A stretch of DNA of 64,000 nt, from the NCBI GenBank assembly GCA_963760735.1, contig CAVXEB010000004.1:496001-560000 (forward strand). Direction: 5' to 3'. A program made the translations under genes and the position numbers. Within the stretch, counting starts at the first letter, position 1. Each line of letters starts with the position of its first letter. Source of the stretch: CF-46 sp963760735 (GTDB taxonomy: Bacteria; Chloroflexota; Limnocylindria; Limnocylindrales; CSP1-4). Below, one piece after another: positions 63,543-64,000 of the stretch. The notes beneath the pieces were generated by a model, which did no database searches, was not told where the DNA came from, and saw nothing but the letters and a program-made list of their open reading frames with translations.

Positions 63543-64000
63543 ACGGATCTGAGGGAGTGCCTGCTGGACGAAGGCATGACCTACGACAAGATCGTCGCCG
63601 CAACCGGCATCTGCGAGAACAAGTCCAGCCTGGCCGCGATCCTCGCCAACCCGATCTATCGCGGCGTTCGCGTCTTCAACCGTGCTCACGCAGCGCCGGC
63701 CCGAGAGCTTCCGAGCGGATCAACGTCGAGATCGAGGCGGTTGCGGCCGAGCTTGAAGCGGCCCAGGCGAGAATCGCCGAGCTGGACCAGGCGGAGCGGC
63801 CACTCCGGATCACAACGAAGCTCGTTCGGCCGACGATCGACGACATGAACGGGATCCTCGACCACGCGCCGTTGGCGACGCGGGTGGAGTGGGTCCGAGA
63901 CCTGTTCGAGCGGATCGACGTCGACAGTCGCGACGAGAAGGCTGTCGCCGTCTGGAGGGCCGCGACCGACGAGGGTGTTAACCGGTCGGATTCCGTATAC
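63543..64000 (+). pseudogene. Serine recombinase remnant, cut by window end
   Basis: The Recombinase domain is readable in one frame: LRECLLDEGMTYDKIVAATG, then SLAAILANPIYRGVRVFNRA. At about 63700 the frame shifts by one. The coiled coil and C-terminus continue in the other frame (INVEIEAVAAELEAAQARIA, WVRDLFERIDVDS) to the window edge. The N-terminal catalytic serine domain is absent: upstream is the fasciclin promoter region. A decayed integrase at the edge of the accessory region. Confidence 0.75.

Overview
The window is very GC-rich, densely packed bacterial chromosome. Genes often overlap by 1-4 bases (ATGA, GTGA, TGATG) and GTG starts are common. The gene families (split acyl-CoA carboxylase with archaeal-type methylmalonyl-CoA mutase, a ParB with a non-canonical recognition helix, CydDC fusion, DUF1269 array, heliorhodopsin) suggest a Chloroflexota member of a Limnocylindria/Ellin6529-like lineage. 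That placement is inferred from protein character, not from a marker gene. No complete tRNA, rRNA or CRISPR array is present.

Region 1 (1-9.5 kb) is central carbon metabolism. sucCD run on the plus strand, followed by a small DinB/hypothetical/methyltransferase group. On the minus strand lies an operon in the order carboxyltransferase, biotin carboxylase, biotin carrier, methylmalonyl-CoA mutase large subunit, methylmalonyl-CoA epimerase. Together they take propionyl-CoA to succinyl-CoA and, through SucCD, to succinate. The B12-binding small subunit of the mutase is not in the window.

Region 2 (9.5-11.7 kb) holds parA and parB, two DnaA boxes upstream of parA, and three copies of a 16-bp palindrome (GTCTTTGCGCAAAGAC type) at 7.96, 9.56 and 11.14 kb. 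I propose the palindromes as unusual parS sites, possibly next to oriC.

Region 3 (11.7-32.4 kb) is mostly ordinary housekeeping: UbiA prenyltransferase, a HAD-PlsC fusion, a GIDE/LemA/histidine-phosphatase set, an arginase-family enzyme, cydA-cydB-cydDC for the bd oxidase, TadE/TadG-like pilus proteins, aquaporin, DUF2252 and a ClC transporter. It ends at a tRNA 3'-end fragment at 32.39 kb.

Region 4 (32.4-64 kb) is accessory. It contains a TPR-cyclase gene broken by several frameshifts, a LuxR (MalT-like) regulator, a lipoprotein, a CPA1 antiporter, a DUF1269 array, an MFS exporter, a response-regulator/flavoprotein fusion and two copies of a small LuxR cassette. It also has a phage remnant (HNH, ParB-methylase) abutting a truncated reductase, serine-recombinase remnants, short tRNA-like direct repeats, a GH51 arabinofuranosidase beside a truncated CocE hydrolase, and degraded fragments.

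The most striking locus is at 60.3-63.4 kb, minus strand. A heliorhodopsin with all diagnostic residues is translationally coupled to a CarH-like helix-turn-helix/cobalamin-binding regulator and then to an alpha/beta hydrolase. A fasciclin lipoprotein and a 13-bp perfect hairpin lie immediately upstream. This looks like a light-sensing and light-responsive operon.

Several otherwise healthy genes (biotin carboxylase, cydA, a DUF1269 gene, HNH) are split by single-base shifts. Residual assembly indels are therefore as likely as true pseudogenes and should be checked against raw reads.
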